DNA of 26,090 bases from Moorella sp. UBA4076 (GCA_002383405.1 DFYS01000090.1:1-26090); one strand, 5' to 3'; positions 7,459 through 15,820 are shown, counted from the stretch's first letter. The notes: a model not told the origin generated them from the sequence alone. Made by a program: numbers and translations.

Positions 7459-7592
7459 TGGTATTGATATCCATTTATAGTAGAGACCCCTGGGGCGGGC
7501 CGTCACCAGCTCCCATATCCCCTTGCGGAGGAGCCCCTTATGGGAGTCAGTAAACCCCACCACAAAATATAAAGACGGCGGCAAGATGGGGG

Positions 7593-7693
7593 CTTAAATC
7601 AGGAACCCAGCACTCAATCAGCAATATAGCGGCTTGCGAATGGAAAAAATCATAAGTGCATAGCCGCTAAGAATTGAGCCACTCATGATTAAG
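7593..7693 (+). repeat. Long nested imperfect palindrome in the thiI leader
   Basis: Three nested inverted pairs share one centre: CTTAAATCA (7593) with TGATTAAG (to 7693), CTCAAT (7613) with ATTGAG (7673), and TAGCGGCTTGC (7627) with GCATAGCCGCTA (7658-7669). The whole 101-nt segment could fold as one long stem-loop. It lies upstream of thiI. It could be a structured leader RNA or a small inverted-repeat element; nothing in it codes for protein. Confidence 0.65.
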
Positions 7694-7708
7694 TACTGGG
7701 GGAGCCTC

Positions 7709-7743
7709 TGGTTTCCGGCTTTCGGCTTCTAACTTCCGCTTTT
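7709..7743 (+). repeat. Heptad-like pyrimidine repeat directly before the thiI SD
   Basis: On the minus strand the segment reads GCGGAA, GTTAGAA, GCCGAAA, GCCGGAAA, a degenerate 7-nt periodic purine tract. The plus strand, which is the thiI sense strand, is therefore pyrimidine-rich. It abuts GGAGG at 7746-7750. Confidence 0.55.
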
Positions 7744-7756
7744 TCGGAGGTTCTTT

Positions 7757-8932
7757 ATGTATACAACCTTACTGGTACGTTACGGCGAAATCAGCCTCAA
7801 AGGCAACAACCGTCCTTACTTTGAAGACAAACTCCTGGCCAATATGCGCCGCGCCCTGGCCGGCCTGCCGCCGCGGCAAATGCGCAAAACCTTCGGCCGT
7901 ATCTTCGTCGACCTCCATAATGACCTGGAGGCTGTCAGCCAGCGGCTGCGACAGGTCTTCGGTATCGTCTCGATGAGCCCGGTGGTCACCGCCCCTCTGG
8001 AGATGGCGGCTATCCAGCAGGCCGCCCTGGCCGTCCTCGCGGACTCCCCCGGTGCCACCTTCAAGGTCCAGACCCAGCGGCCCAACAAGCGCTTCCCCCT
8101 CACTTCCCCCCTGGTTAACCAGGAGCTGGGGGCTTACCTCCTCAGCCACAGCCCGGGACGGCGGGTCGACGTCCATCACCCCGATTGTTACGTTCACGTG
8201 GAGATCCGTGACGAAGGGGCCTATATCTATACCCGCACCATCCCCGGTCCCGGCGGCCTGCCCGTAGGGGTCACCGGCCGCGGCCTGCTCCTGATTTCCG
8301 GCGGCATCGACAGCCCGGTGGCCGGCTATATGGGCCTGAAACGGGGCCTGGAGCTCACCGCCCTGCACTTCTACAGCTTCCCCTTCACCAGTGAGCGCTC
8401 CAAAGAAAAGGTCATCGACCTCTGCCGGGTGCTCGCCGGCTACGGCGGCTCCTTCAGCCTGATCATCGCCCCCTTTACGGAGATCCAGAAAGCCATCCGC
8501 CAGCACTGCCCGGAGGAATTCTATGTCACTATTATGCGGCGGATGATGTTCCGCATCGCCCAGGCCGCGGCTGAGCAGGAAGGCGCCCTGGCCCTGTTGA
8601 CCGGGGAAAGCCTGGGCCAGGTGGCCAGCCAGACCCTGCCGAGCATGGCCGTTATTAACAGGGTGGTCGACCTGCCGGTCTTAAGGCCCCTGGTGGCCTG
8701 GGATAAGAGCGAGATCATCGAAGTATCGCGACGCATCGGCACCTATGATATCTCCATCCGTCCCTACGAAGACTGCTGCACCCTCTTCGTCCCCCGCCAC
8801 CCGGCCACCAAACCGTCCCTGGTGCGGGTGGAAGCCGCCGAGGAGAACCTGCCCGTGGCGGCACTCGTCGCGGAGTGCCTGGGAAACCTGGAAATCCTGA
8901 CGGTGGAGCCTGAAGCTGTCCATTCCGTGTGA
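7757..8932 (+). CDS. thiI: tRNA 4-thiouridine synthase (sulfurtransferase) ThiI
   Basis: A 391-residue protein; ATG at 7757 has GGAGG 6 nt upstream. The N-terminus (LLVRYGEISLKGNNRPYFED) is the ferredoxin-like/THUMP module that binds tRNA (about residues 1-165). A PP-loop ATP pyrophosphatase domain follows, with SGGIDSP at residues 181-187, LLTGESLGQVASQT and RPYEDCCTLFVPRHP. It adenylates U8 of tRNA and accepts sulfur from a desulfurase persulfide. No C-terminal rhodanese domain is present, as usual for Firmicute ThiI, so sulfur should come directly from the upstream desulfurase. Confidence 0.95.
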   Translation: MYTTLLVRYGEISLKGNNRPYFEDKLLANMRRALAGLPPRQMRKTFGRIFVDLHNDLEAVSQRLRQVFGIVSMSPVVTAPLEMAAIQQAALAVLADSPGATFKVQTQRPNKRFPLTSPLVNQELGAYLLSHSPGRRVDVHHPDCYVHVEIRDEGAYIYTRTIPGPGGLPVGVTGRGLLLISGGIDSPVAGYMGLKRGLELTALHFYSFPFTSERSKEKVIDLCRVLAGYGGSFSLIIAPFTEIQKAIRQHCPEEFYVTIMRRMMFRIAQAAAEQEGALALLTGESLGQVASQTLPSMAVINRVVDLPVLRPLVAWDKSEIIEVSRRIGTYDISIRPYEDCCTLFVPRHPATKPSLVRVEAAEENLPVAALVAECLGNLEILTVEPEAVHSV

Positions 8933-9032
8933 CGGCTGCCTTTGTTAAGGTATGCCGCTGTAAAACAGCCTCCGGTGATATATCCCTGGGCTCCGGACCC
9001 ACTAAAGCTCCAAAAAAGGGGACGACCGGCCT

Positions 9033-11645
9033 TTGCGTATCCTGTTAACCACCCTCAACGCCAAGTACATCCACATCAACCTGGCCCTGCGCTACCTGCG
9101 CGCCTGCTGCCGTGACCTGCCCCTGGAGTTTATCCTGGACGAGTTCACCATCAACGACCGCCCGGAACATATCGCCGCCGCTATCTACCGCCACCGGCCG
9201 GACCTGGTGGCCTTCTCCTGCTATATCTGGAACCTGGAACCCACCCTGACCGTAGCGGCGATGCTGAAGACAGTCCGGCCGGACCTGCCCATCCTCTGCG
9301 GCGGGCCGGAGGTCTCCTTTGAAGTGGAAGACTTCCTCACCCGGCACCCGGAGATCGATCTGATCATCACCGGTGAAGGGGAAATCCCCTTCCGCGCCCT
9401 GATGGAACAGCTGGCCGCCGGAAGTGATTGGGTTATCCCGGCAGGATTGCCAGCGGCAAGGCCGGTTGCCACCCTTGCCGGACAACCTTCCCCGGTAAGT
9501 ATTTTGATCCATGAGGGAAAAGCTGCCGGCAACCCTGCTGGCTTACCGGGACAATTGCCGGGGGGGCGTTGCTACAATCTGTCCGGACAGCCGTACATAA
9601 AGCAATTCTCTGATATATCTATCCCCCGCAGCTGGACCCGGCTCCATCCCCGTTCCCTGGCCGCCGTCCCCGGCCTGGCCTGGCGGCGGAAAGGAAAAAT
9701 CCGTTTTAACCCGCCGCTGCCGATCACCAGCGCGGGTGTCTCTGCCCCGGTGCCGAAGGGCGCGGCCGGGAACCTGCCTTTACCGCCCGGGGATGCATCC
9801 GCGCAATCCCGGGCCCTCTCTCCTACCGCTGCCATCCGGGGGTCCGGTCCCCTTTTTCAGCGCCCGCATCCTGAAGAGAATCCTTTCCCGGGTAACCCAT
9901 CCCCCTCTCCGGTTTATAAGGACCTGGATGTCATCCCCTTCCCCTATGAGGAAGACCTGGCCGACGGCGGCGACCTGCAGCAGCGCACCGTCTATTACGA
10001 GACCTCCCGCGGCTGCCCCTTCGCCTGCAGCTTCTGCCTCTCCTCCACCACCACCGGCTTACGCTGCTTCTCCCTGGCCCGGGTCCGGGACGACCTGGCC
10101 CGGCTACTGGCGGCTGGGGCGCGGGAGATCAAATTCGTCGACCGCACCTTTAATGCCCATAAAAAAAGAGCCCTGGCCATCTGGGAGTATCTCCTCTCCC
10201 TGCAGCCCGCAGCCCGCTTCTATTTCGAAATCGCCGGCGACCGCCTGGACGATGAGATGCTGGCCTTTTTAAGCCAGGCGCCGGCAGGTCTCTTTCAATT
10301 CGAGATCGGCGTCCAGAGCATCGACGCCGAGGTAAACGCCCGCTGTAACCGCCGCCAGGACTGGGACCGCCTGGCAGCCAATGTCCGCCGTCTGCAGGCA
10401 GCCGGCAACATCCGCCTGCACCTGGACCTTATCGCCGGCCTGCCGGGCGAGACTTATACCGGCGTGGGCCAAAGCTTCGACGCCGTGGCCGCCCTGGAAC
10501 CCAACGAAATCCAGCTCGGTTTCCTGAAGCTGCTGCCGGGTACTGACCTGCGGGCCCGGGCCGCAGAGTTCGGCTACCTTTTCCTCAACCGGCCGCCCTA
10601 TCAGGTCCTGGCCAGCAATACCATCACCTACGCCGAAATGCTTCGCCTCCACGATATTGAAGCTGTCCTTAAATACTACGGCAACAGCCACCTGGCCGAC
10701 CATGCCCTTGCTTACCTGGTACAAACGGCCTTTGGCGGCAGCCATTTTGCCTGTTACGAAGCCCTGGCCGCCTGGTGGGCCGGGCAGGACCTCTGTCGCC
10801 GCGGCCACAGCCAGCGGGATTTCTTCAACCACCTGGCCGCCTTTACCGCCACCCTGACCGGGGAGATCGGCAGCAAGACAGCCCTGGCCCCATCGGCTCC
10901 TGTGCCGCCATCAGCACCGTACGCCGGGAAGAGCAGCAACAGGAAAGTAGTGGCGCCGAATCCGGGTAACTGTGCCGATCCGGCAGCCATCTGGAAAGAT
11001 CCCGATGCTACTATTCCCAGCGGTACTGCTAAAGCCGGTCAGGGATCAAATTTAAGCCTGTCAGGCACCTATCCTGCCGGAGTGGTCGGTAATGCTGAAC
11101 CGGCCGGTCCTGACAGCTCCCGGGAAAACCGCACCTCTGGATATCAATTTGCTGACCCTGCCAGTATAACGTGGCCCCCCATTTACGGAGAATCCACCGA
11201 AGGTGAACCAGCCGAAGGCCCGGAGTCAGGGCAGCCTTTTATGGTCGACCCGGTATGGCCCGGCTCCTTTCACCCCCTCACCGCCGCCCAGTTGGAGCGC
11301 TTCTACCAGCTCCTCAAGTTCGGCTTTCTCTGCCGCGACCGCAGCCGTCACTGGCCCCTCTGGGTTCCACCTTCACCTTTGACGGAGAAGCAGCGTTCGG
11401 CCTACCAGGCGCAGGTAACCGCCCCCGGTTTCATAGAAAAAAACTGGCCGGCGCTTGCGAAAGAAGCCCCGGCCAGTTTACGCCGCCACGGTTTTATCGA
11501 ACTCTTCCCCTGCCACCCGGAAAAGCCGAAAGAAGGCAACCCCACCCTGGTCTTCTTCTACTACGGCCCTCCGGGAAGGGAAACAGAGGTGTATTATTTA
11601 TCCCCTGCCGAATTCGAGCCTACGTGTACTGAAATGGAAAGCTAA
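9033..11645 (+). CDS. B12-binding-domain radical SAM protein (DUF4080-like) with three low-complexity inserts
   Basis: An 870-residue protein; TTG start at 9033 with a weak AAGGGG upstream. Residues 1-130 are a cobalamin-binding-like Rossmann domain (MRILLTTLNAKYIHINLALR, CGGPEVSFE, ITGEGEIPFR). A radical SAM core follows, with the cluster motif CPFACSFC at Cys328, Cys332 and Cys335, IKFVDRTFNA, FQFEIGVQS and DLIAGLPGE. The C-terminus (about 746-870) matches the family tail, so the reading frame is intact. Relatives are usually about 560-600 aa; the excess is in three Pro/Gly/Ser/Ala-rich inserts at about 133-208, 231-294 and 611-745, whose codon use looks less GC-skewed than the core. The substrate of the family is unknown. 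Its 3' end overlaps the convergent DUF2442 gene by 26 bp. Confidence 0.85.
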   Translation: MRILLTTLNAKYIHINLALRYLRACCRDLPLEFILDEFTINDRPEHIAAAIYRHRPDLVAFSCYIWNLEPTLTVAAMLKTVRPDLPILCGGPEVSFEVEDFLTRHPEIDLIITGEGEIPFRALMEQLAAGSDWVIPAGLPAARPVATLAGQPSPVSILIHEGKAAGNPAGLPGQLPGGRCYNLSGQPYIKQFSDISIPRSWTRLHPRSLAAVPGLAWRRKGKIRFNPPLPITSAGVSAPVPKGAAGNLPLPPGDASAQSRALSPTAAIRGSGPLFQRPHPEENPFPGNPSPSPVYKDLDVIPFPYEEDLADGGDLQQRTVYYETSRGCPFACSFCLSSTTTGLRCFSLARVRDDLARLLAAGAREIKFVDRTFNAHKKRALAIWEYLLSLQPAARFYFEIAGDRLDDEMLAFLSQAPAGLFQFEIGVQSIDAEVNARCNRRQDWDRLAANVRRLQAAGNIRLHLDLIAGLPGETYTGVGQSFDAVAALEPNEIQLGFLKLLPGTDLRARAAEFGYLFLNRPPYQVLASNTITYAEMLRLHDIEAVLKYYGNSHLADHALAYLVQTAFGGSHFACYEALAAWWAGQDLCRRGHSQRDFFNHLAAFTATLTGEIGSKTALAPSAPVPPSAPYAGKSSNRKVVAPNPGNCADPAAIWKDPDATIPSGTAKAGQGSNLSLSGTYPAGVVGNAEPAGPDSSRENRTSGYQFADPASITWPPIYGESTEGEPAEGPESGQPFMVDPVWPGSFHPLTAAQLERFYQLLKFGFLCRDRSRHWPLWVPPSPLTEKQRSAYQAQVTAPGFIEKNWPALAKEAPASLRRHGFIELFPCHPEKPKEGNPTLVFFYYGPPGRETEVYYLSPAEFEPTCTEMES

Positions 11646-11886
11646 GCGGCCGCAGCAGGCTCTCTACGGCTATATCTTCATCCAGATCCGCCCAGTGAAT
11701 ACCAATGCCGTTGCCAATCAGGCGCCAATTATTTCGCTCCTTGGCCGTTGCCCTCTCTAACCTGGGAAACCAGGTGAGGGGAACGCCAATTTCACGTCCA
11801 TCTGCCAGGCGTACATATATCCTGTCCTTACCGAACCATACTTCATGCACAATTTCTGTTGGTTGCCTATCGCTGGAAATGCTCAT
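11620..11886 (-). CDS. DUF2442 domain protein
   Basis: An 88-residue protein. ATG at 11886 has GGAGG about 8 nt upstream. The core VWFGKDRIYVRLADGREIGV, then PLTWFPRLERATAKERNNW and GIHWADLDEDIAVESLL, is characteristic of DUF2442, a small family often paired with DUF4160 and suspected to be part of toxin-antitoxin-like modules; no activity is established. It overlaps the end of the DUF4160 gene by 20 bp and so is translationally coupled to it. Its own 3' end runs 26 bp into the end of the radical SAM gene on the other strand. Confidence 0.88.
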   Translation of the reverse strand: MSISSDRQPTEIVHEVWFGKDRIYVRLADGREIGVPLTWFPRLERATAKERNNWRLIGNGIGIHWADLDEDIAVESLLRPLSFPFQYT

Positions 11887-12103
11887 CCCAGCTCCTCCTT
11901 AATACCTCAATATTATCCTCTATTATCTCTTGAATCTGTCGTAATTCATGACTTTTAAATCCGTAGGATGCAGCCAATTTTACTGGAGCCAACCAGAACT
12001 TGGCATAGTCATCTTCCGCCTCAATATGTATATGAGGGGGCTCATTGGTTTCGCGGCTAAAAAAGAAAAACCTGTACCTGCTTTTACGCATAACTGTTGG
12101 CAT
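11867..12103 (-). CDS. DUF4160 domain protein
   Basis: A 78-residue protein beginning MPTVMRKSRYRFFFFSRETN, followed by EPPHIHIEAEDDYAKFWLAP. The FFFFSxExxEPPHIHIE signature, with two conserved histidines, is that of DUF4160. The start at 12103 has only a loose GGGG SD 9 nt upstream. An AT-rich stretch with TATAAT-like sequence on the minus strand near 12150-12165 is a plausible promoter. It is first in a two-gene operon with DUF2442. Function is unknown; pairing with DUF2442 is recurrent in bacterial genomes and is why a toxin-antitoxin role is suspected. Confidence 0.88.
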   Translation of the reverse strand: MPTVMRKSRYRFFFFSRETNEPPHIHIEAEDDYAKFWLAPVKLAASYGFKSHELRQIQEIIEDNIEVLRRSWDEHFQR

Positions 12104-12182
12104 TTGCTTTTTCCCCAGTGCCGAGCCCTTTTTATTCTCCTGCTGCTATTTTATTATATATAATGGTTATACGGCAATACAT

Positions 12183-12220
12183 AAAAATCAAACCGCAGGA
12201 AGAAAATATCCCTCCTGCGG
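12183..12220 (-). terminator. Terminator after the Phd-BON gene
   Basis: Minus strand: CCGCAGGA, 12-nt loop, TCCTGCGG (perfect 8-bp stem, 12193-12220), then TTTGATTTTT. It lies 6 bp after the stop codon at 12227. Confidence 0.85.
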
Positions 12221-12226
12221 CCAGCC

Positions 12227-13066
12227 TTACTCTTCCCTGTCGTTGTTCACCTGGCTGTGGAAGATATCCTTAAGGCTCATTTCCTCTTCTCCAACCTTAA
12301 CCTGGCTCACTACTCGGGTGACACCCCGGGCTTTAGCGGCTGCCTCCCGGGCGGCTTCCAGCTCGGCCGGGTCACCGGTACGGCCCTTTAAGACCACCGT
12401 ACCGTGACCATCAACACTCGCGACGCCAATATGGCGCAAGTTGACCCGCGGGTCCAGGTCCAGTTCCTCGGCTGCCTCCATGGTCACGTCCTCGTCCTGG
12501 ATGGCACCATCGGTGCTGATGGAGACGGCGTTAGCCACGCTTTTCACCCCGGGCACCCTGCCGACCAGCTTGCCGGCCCGCTCCTTCTCCTGCAGAGTAT
12601 CGACGATCCCCTGCAGCTGGACCTCGCCGGCGACCACATCGGCATTAAGGCCATAACCGCGCAGGTCTTTATCCTCCCGTAAGATACGCTGCACCTTTTC
12701 CCGCAGCGCTTTATCATTAGCCATCATAGTTCCCCCTCGCTGCTGCTCCACATTAGTATCGTCTAAGTCAGCTTCACTAATACCCAGCTCCCGCATGGCT
12801 TTTTCTGACGAAATAAAGTCTCCTGCTTTGGCGTTTGCCATACGTTTTTCGGCCTCGTCAAGCAAGCGATAGTCTTCAATAGTTTCTAGCATTAGCTCGT
12901 AGGTTTCGGGTGTGAGTAGTACGCAGGTGGGGGTGTTGTTCTTCAGCACAATTTTAAAGCCGGTTTTACGGACTTCTTCAAAAATCTTATTGGCTTCACC
13001 CTTGTTAAAACGGGAAATCGGTACCAGGGAGTTCATCACATCGCTAATGGAAATAGGATTCAGCAT
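12227..13066 (-). CDS. Phd/YefM-type antitoxin domain fused in frame to a two-BON-domain protein
   Basis: One open frame of 279 codons. The ATG at 13066 follows AAAGGG by 8 nt (a longer in-frame start at 13150 has no SD). Residues 1-100 are Phd/YefM-like: NPISISDVMNSLVPISRFNK, KIVLKNNTPTCVLLTPETYE, then a helical tail with DEAEKRM. From residue 115 a BON protein begins: MANDKALREKVQRILREDKD, with two BON domains (about 117-185 and 195-262), a fold that binds membranes or ligands. The join DDTNVEQQRGGTMMANDK encodes a strong internal SD, so the BON part may also be made alone. No RelE/ParE toxin partner is seen nearby. Confidence 0.8.
   Translation of the reverse strand: MLNPISISDVMNSLVPISRFNKGEANKIFEEVRKTGFKIVLKNNTPTCVLLTPETYELMLETIEDYRLLDEAEKRMANAKAGDFISSEKAMRELGISEADLDDTNVEQQRGGTMMANDKALREKVQRILREDKDLRGYGLNADVVAGEVQLQGIVDTLQEKERAGKLVGRVPGVKSVANAVSISTDGAIQDEDVTMEAAEELDLDPRVNLRHIGVASVDGHGTVVLKGRTGDPAELEAAREAAAKARGVTRVVSQVKVGEEEMSLKDIFHSQVNNDREE
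12724..12738 (-). promoter_or_regulatory. Internal SD and start for a separate BON protein
   Basis: GAGGGGG (12732-12738) lies 7 nt before the second of two adjacent ATG codons (12724-12722), inside the Phd-BON frame. The strength and spacing suggest that a 165-aa BON protein was originally, and may still be, translated independently. Confidence 0.65.
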
Positions 13067-13172
13067 AACATCAACCCTTTTATAAGCCTTAGGCATTAGT
13101 ATATGTCCTACTCCTAGTATTATCCTAGGCATCATCCGCAAATTTGCCAATATATTTATCGTCCCTCACTGA

Positions 13173-13202
13173 GCCAAACACCCCCTCGCGGGGGTGTTTG
13201 GC
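13173..13202 (-). terminator. Perfect hairpin downstream of clpC
   Basis: A 13-bp perfect stem (GCCAAACACCCCC with its complement) around a 4-nt loop, 14 bp after the clpC stop. On the minus strand no U tract follows, so it is an atypical terminator or an mRNA 3'-end stabilising structure. On the plus strand a T-rich tract does follow after a few bases. Confidence 0.6.
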
Positions 13203-13215
13203 AGTCGTTTCTTTT

Positions 13216-15741
13216 TTAGGCCGCCTTCTCCAGCACAATCTTTTCCTCGCGGGCGACAGCGCGGACCTTGTCGCCGGGTTTAAACTTCCCGGCCAGCATC
13301 TCGTCGGAGAGCTGGTCTTCGATGAGGGTCTGGATGGCGCGTCGCAAAGGCCGGGCGCCAAAGGCCTCGTCGAAGCCTTCTTTGATAAGGACCTCTTTCG
13401 CTTCGTCGGAGACCTCTACCGCCAGCTTGCTCTCCTCCATGCGGCGATTGAGTTCAGCCAGCATCAGATCGACGATCTTTCTAATGTCGTCTTTAGAAAG
13501 GGCATGGAAAACAATCGGCTCGTCGACGCGGTTGATAAACTCGGGCCGGAAGGTGCGGCGCAACTCTTCCATAATGTGCTTCTTCATCCTGTCGTAGGAC
13601 TCGGCCGCCACTGCGCTGGTGGCAGTTTTGAAGCCCAGGCTCTCCCGCTTGATGGTGCTGGCACCGATATTGGAGGTCATAATAATGACCGTATTGCGGA
13701 AGTCTACGGTACGGCCCTTGGCGTCCGTCAGGCGGCCGTCGTCCAGGATCTGGAGCAGCACATTAAAGATGTCCGGGTGCGCCTTTTCGATCTCGTCGAA
13801 GAGGACGACGCTGTAGGGCCGCCGCCGCACAGCCTCCGTCAGCTGGCCGCTTTCCTCATAGCCGACGTAGCCGGGCGGGGCGCCCACCAGACGGGAGACA
13901 GTATGCTTCTCCATGTACTCGGACATGTCGAAGCGCACCATGGCATCCTCGTCGCCGAAAAGGGCTGCGGCCAGGGCGCGCGCCAGTTCCGTCTTGCCGA
14001 CGCCGGTGGGTCCCAGGAAGATGAAAGAGCCAATGGGGCGTTTGGGGTCTTTGAGGCCAGCCCGGGCGCGGCGCACAGCCCGCGCCACAGCGTGGACAGC
14101 TTCGTCCTGGCCGATAACCCGCTGGTGCAGAACATCCTCCAGGTGCAGCAGCCGCTCGCTTTCCTCCTGGGCCAGCTGGGTGACCGGAATACCCGTCCAG
14201 CTGGAAACAATGTGGGCGATATCTTCCGGTGTCACGACCGATTTCTCCAGGCCCTTCTCTTTTTGCCACTCGCCCTTTTTAGCTTCTAACTCTTCTTTGA
14301 TCTGTTTTTCTTCGTCCCGCAGCGCCGCCGCCTTTTCAAATTCCTGGGCATGGACAGCCGCCACTTTTTCCTTCTCTAATTCTTCCAGGCGCGCTTCCAG
14401 CTTTTTAACCCCGTCGGGTGCCGTGTAGACCTGCAAACGCACCCGCGAAGCAGCTTCATCGACCAGGTCGATAGCTTTGTCCGGCAGGTAGCGATCAGCG
14501 ATATAGCGGTCGGAGAGCCGCGCTGCTGCCTCCAGGGCGGCATCGGCGATTTTCACCCGATGGTGAGCCTCATAGCGGTCGCGCAAACCTTTTAGTATAG
14601 CGATGCTCTCCTCCACCGTGGGCTCGCCGACCATAACCGACTGGAAACGGCGCTCCAGGGCGGCGTCGCGTTCGATGTGTTTGCGGTACTCGTCAATAGT
14701 GGTGGCGCCGATAGTCTGCAATTCGCCCCGCGCCAGGGCCGGTTTGAGGATATTGGCGGCATCAATAGCGCCTTCAGCAGCCCCGGCGCCGATGAGCGTG
14801 TGCAGCTCGTCGATAAAGAGGATGACGTTGCCGGCAGCCCGGACTTCATCCATGACCCGTTTGAAGCGTTCTTCAAACTCGCCCCGGTATTTGGTGCCGG
14901 CCACCATGCCGGACATATCCAGGGCTACCACCCGTTTATTTCGCAAAACCTCCGGCACCTGGTTCTGGACAATCTGCTGGGCGAGACCCTCGACGATGGC
15001 CGTCTTGCCCACCCCCGGGTCGCCGATCAGCACGGGGTTGTTTTTGGTGCGGCGGCTCAAAATCTGGATGACCCGTTCGATCTCCCTGGCGCGGCCGATT
15101 ACCGGATCCAGCTTATCCTCGCGCGCTAAACGGGTAAGGTCGCGGCTGAACTGGTCCAGGACAGGTGTTTGCCCCGGTCGCGCCCGGTTTTTAGTTGCCG
15201 CCGGCGCCCCCGCGGGCTGGAAACCGGCCCCGCCCGGAAAACCGCCCATGCCGAAGGGTAAATTGCCAAAGAGAACCGTCCAGCCGCCACCCTGGGGCTG
15301 CTCCCCGGCGCCACCCAGGAGGGCGATTACCTGCTCCCGGATCTTATCCGGGCTTAAGCCCAATCCCCCCAGCACCTGAGCTGCCAGGCCTTCCCCCTCT
15401 TCCAGCAGGCCCAGGAGAATATGTTCCGTGCCCACATAATTTACTCCCTGCTGCCGGGCTTCTTCATTGGCCAGCTCCAGTACTCTCTTGGCCCGCGGGG
15501 TGAGGCCGATTTCAGCTACGGCAGGGGCTTCCCCCGGCTGGATTACCTTGCGCACCTCATCGCGCACGGCTTTAACATTAACCCCCAGGTTGACAAGGGC
15601 CCGGGCGGCAACGCTGTCGCCTTCCCGTAATATTCCCAGCAGAATATGTTCGGTGCCGAGTGCCGGGTGGTGCAGGGCGCGGGCCTCTTCCTGGGCCAGG
15701 CGCAGCACCCGGTTGGCTCTTTCGGTAAAACGTGGTGCCAT
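13216..15741 (-). CDS. clpC: ATP-dependent Clp protease ATP-binding subunit ClpC
   Basis: An 841-residue AAA+ unfoldase. ATG at 15741 is chosen because GGAGG (15753-15757) is 11 nt upstream and MAPRFTERANRVLRLAQEEA matches the usual start. Two N-domain repeats (about 1-145) precede a Gly/Pro-rich linker (about 146-190). AAA1 has Walker A GDPGVGKT (240-247) and Walker B ILFIDELHTLIG. A UVR-bearing middle domain (HAQEFEKAAALRDEEKQIKE) is the McsB/MecA adaptor site. AAA2 has GPTGVGKT and VVLFDEIEKAHPD. It feeds substrates to ClpP. It is the last gene of the ctsR-mcsA-mcsB-clpC cluster, but a 297-bp leader separates it from mcsB, so it may have extra control. Confidence 0.97.
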   Translation of the reverse strand: MAPRFTERANRVLRLAQEEARALHHPALGTEHILLGILREGDSVAARALVNLGVNVKAVRDEVRKVIQPGEAPAVAEIGLTPRAKRVLELANEEARQQGVNYVGTEHILLGLLEEGEGLAAQVLGGLGLSPDKIREQVIALLGGAGEQPQGGGWTVLFGNLPFGMGGFPGGAGFQPAGAPAATKNRARPGQTPVLDQFSRDLTRLAREDKLDPVIGRAREIERVIQILSRRTKNNPVLIGDPGVGKTAIVEGLAQQIVQNQVPEVLRNKRVVALDMSGMVAGTKYRGEFEERFKRVMDEVRAAGNVILFIDELHTLIGAGAAEGAIDAANILKPALARGELQTIGATTIDEYRKHIERDAALERRFQSVMVGEPTVEESIAILKGLRDRYEAHHRVKIADAALEAAARLSDRYIADRYLPDKAIDLVDEAASRVRLQVYTAPDGVKKLEARLEELEKEKVAAVHAQEFEKAAALRDEEKQIKEELEAKKGEWQKEKGLEKSVVTPEDIAHIVSSWTGIPVTQLAQEESERLLHLEDVLHQRVIGQDEAVHAVARAVRRARAGLKDPKRPIGSFIFLGPTGVGKTELARALAAALFGDEDAMVRFDMSEYMEKHTVSRLVGAPPGYVGYEESGQLTEAVRRRPYSVVLFDEIEKAHPDIFNVLLQILDDGRLTDAKGRTVDFRNTVIIMTSNIGASTIKRESLGFKTATSAVAAESYDRMKKHIMEELRRTFRPEFINRVDEPIVFHALSKDDIRKIVDLMLAELNRRMEESKLAVEVSDEAKEVLIKEGFDEAFGARPLRRAIQTLIEDQLSDEMLAGKFKPGDKVRAVAREEKIVLEKAA

Positions 15742-15771
15742 GTTCATCAACCTCCATATGAGATATGAGAC

Positions 15772-15792
15772 GTGGGAGGTGAGAGGTGAGAT
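15772..15792 (+). repeat. Tandem heptamer repeat (GTGRGAR type, 3 units)
   Basis: GTGGGAG, GTGAGAG, GTGAGAT, starting 15 nt upstream of the clpC SD; the clpC transcript would carry the pyrimidine-rich complement. Confidence 0.75.
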
Positions 15793-15799
15793 TCCTGTA

Positions 15800-15820
15800 G
15801 AAACTGGCTATGCCAGTTTC
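15800..15820 (-). repeat. 9-bp perfect hairpin in the clpC leader
   Basis: GAAACTGGC, loop TAT, GCCAGTTTC. It lies between mcsB and clpC, about 60 nt before the clpC start. There is no U run, so it is more likely a leader structure or operator-like palindrome than a terminator. Confidence 0.6.

Noticed and set aside
13144..14289. 381-codon plus-strand open frame opposite clpC
   Set aside because: It is the antisense of highly conserved ClpC codons; several other long frames over clpC (for example 14603-15379) are rejected for the same reason.
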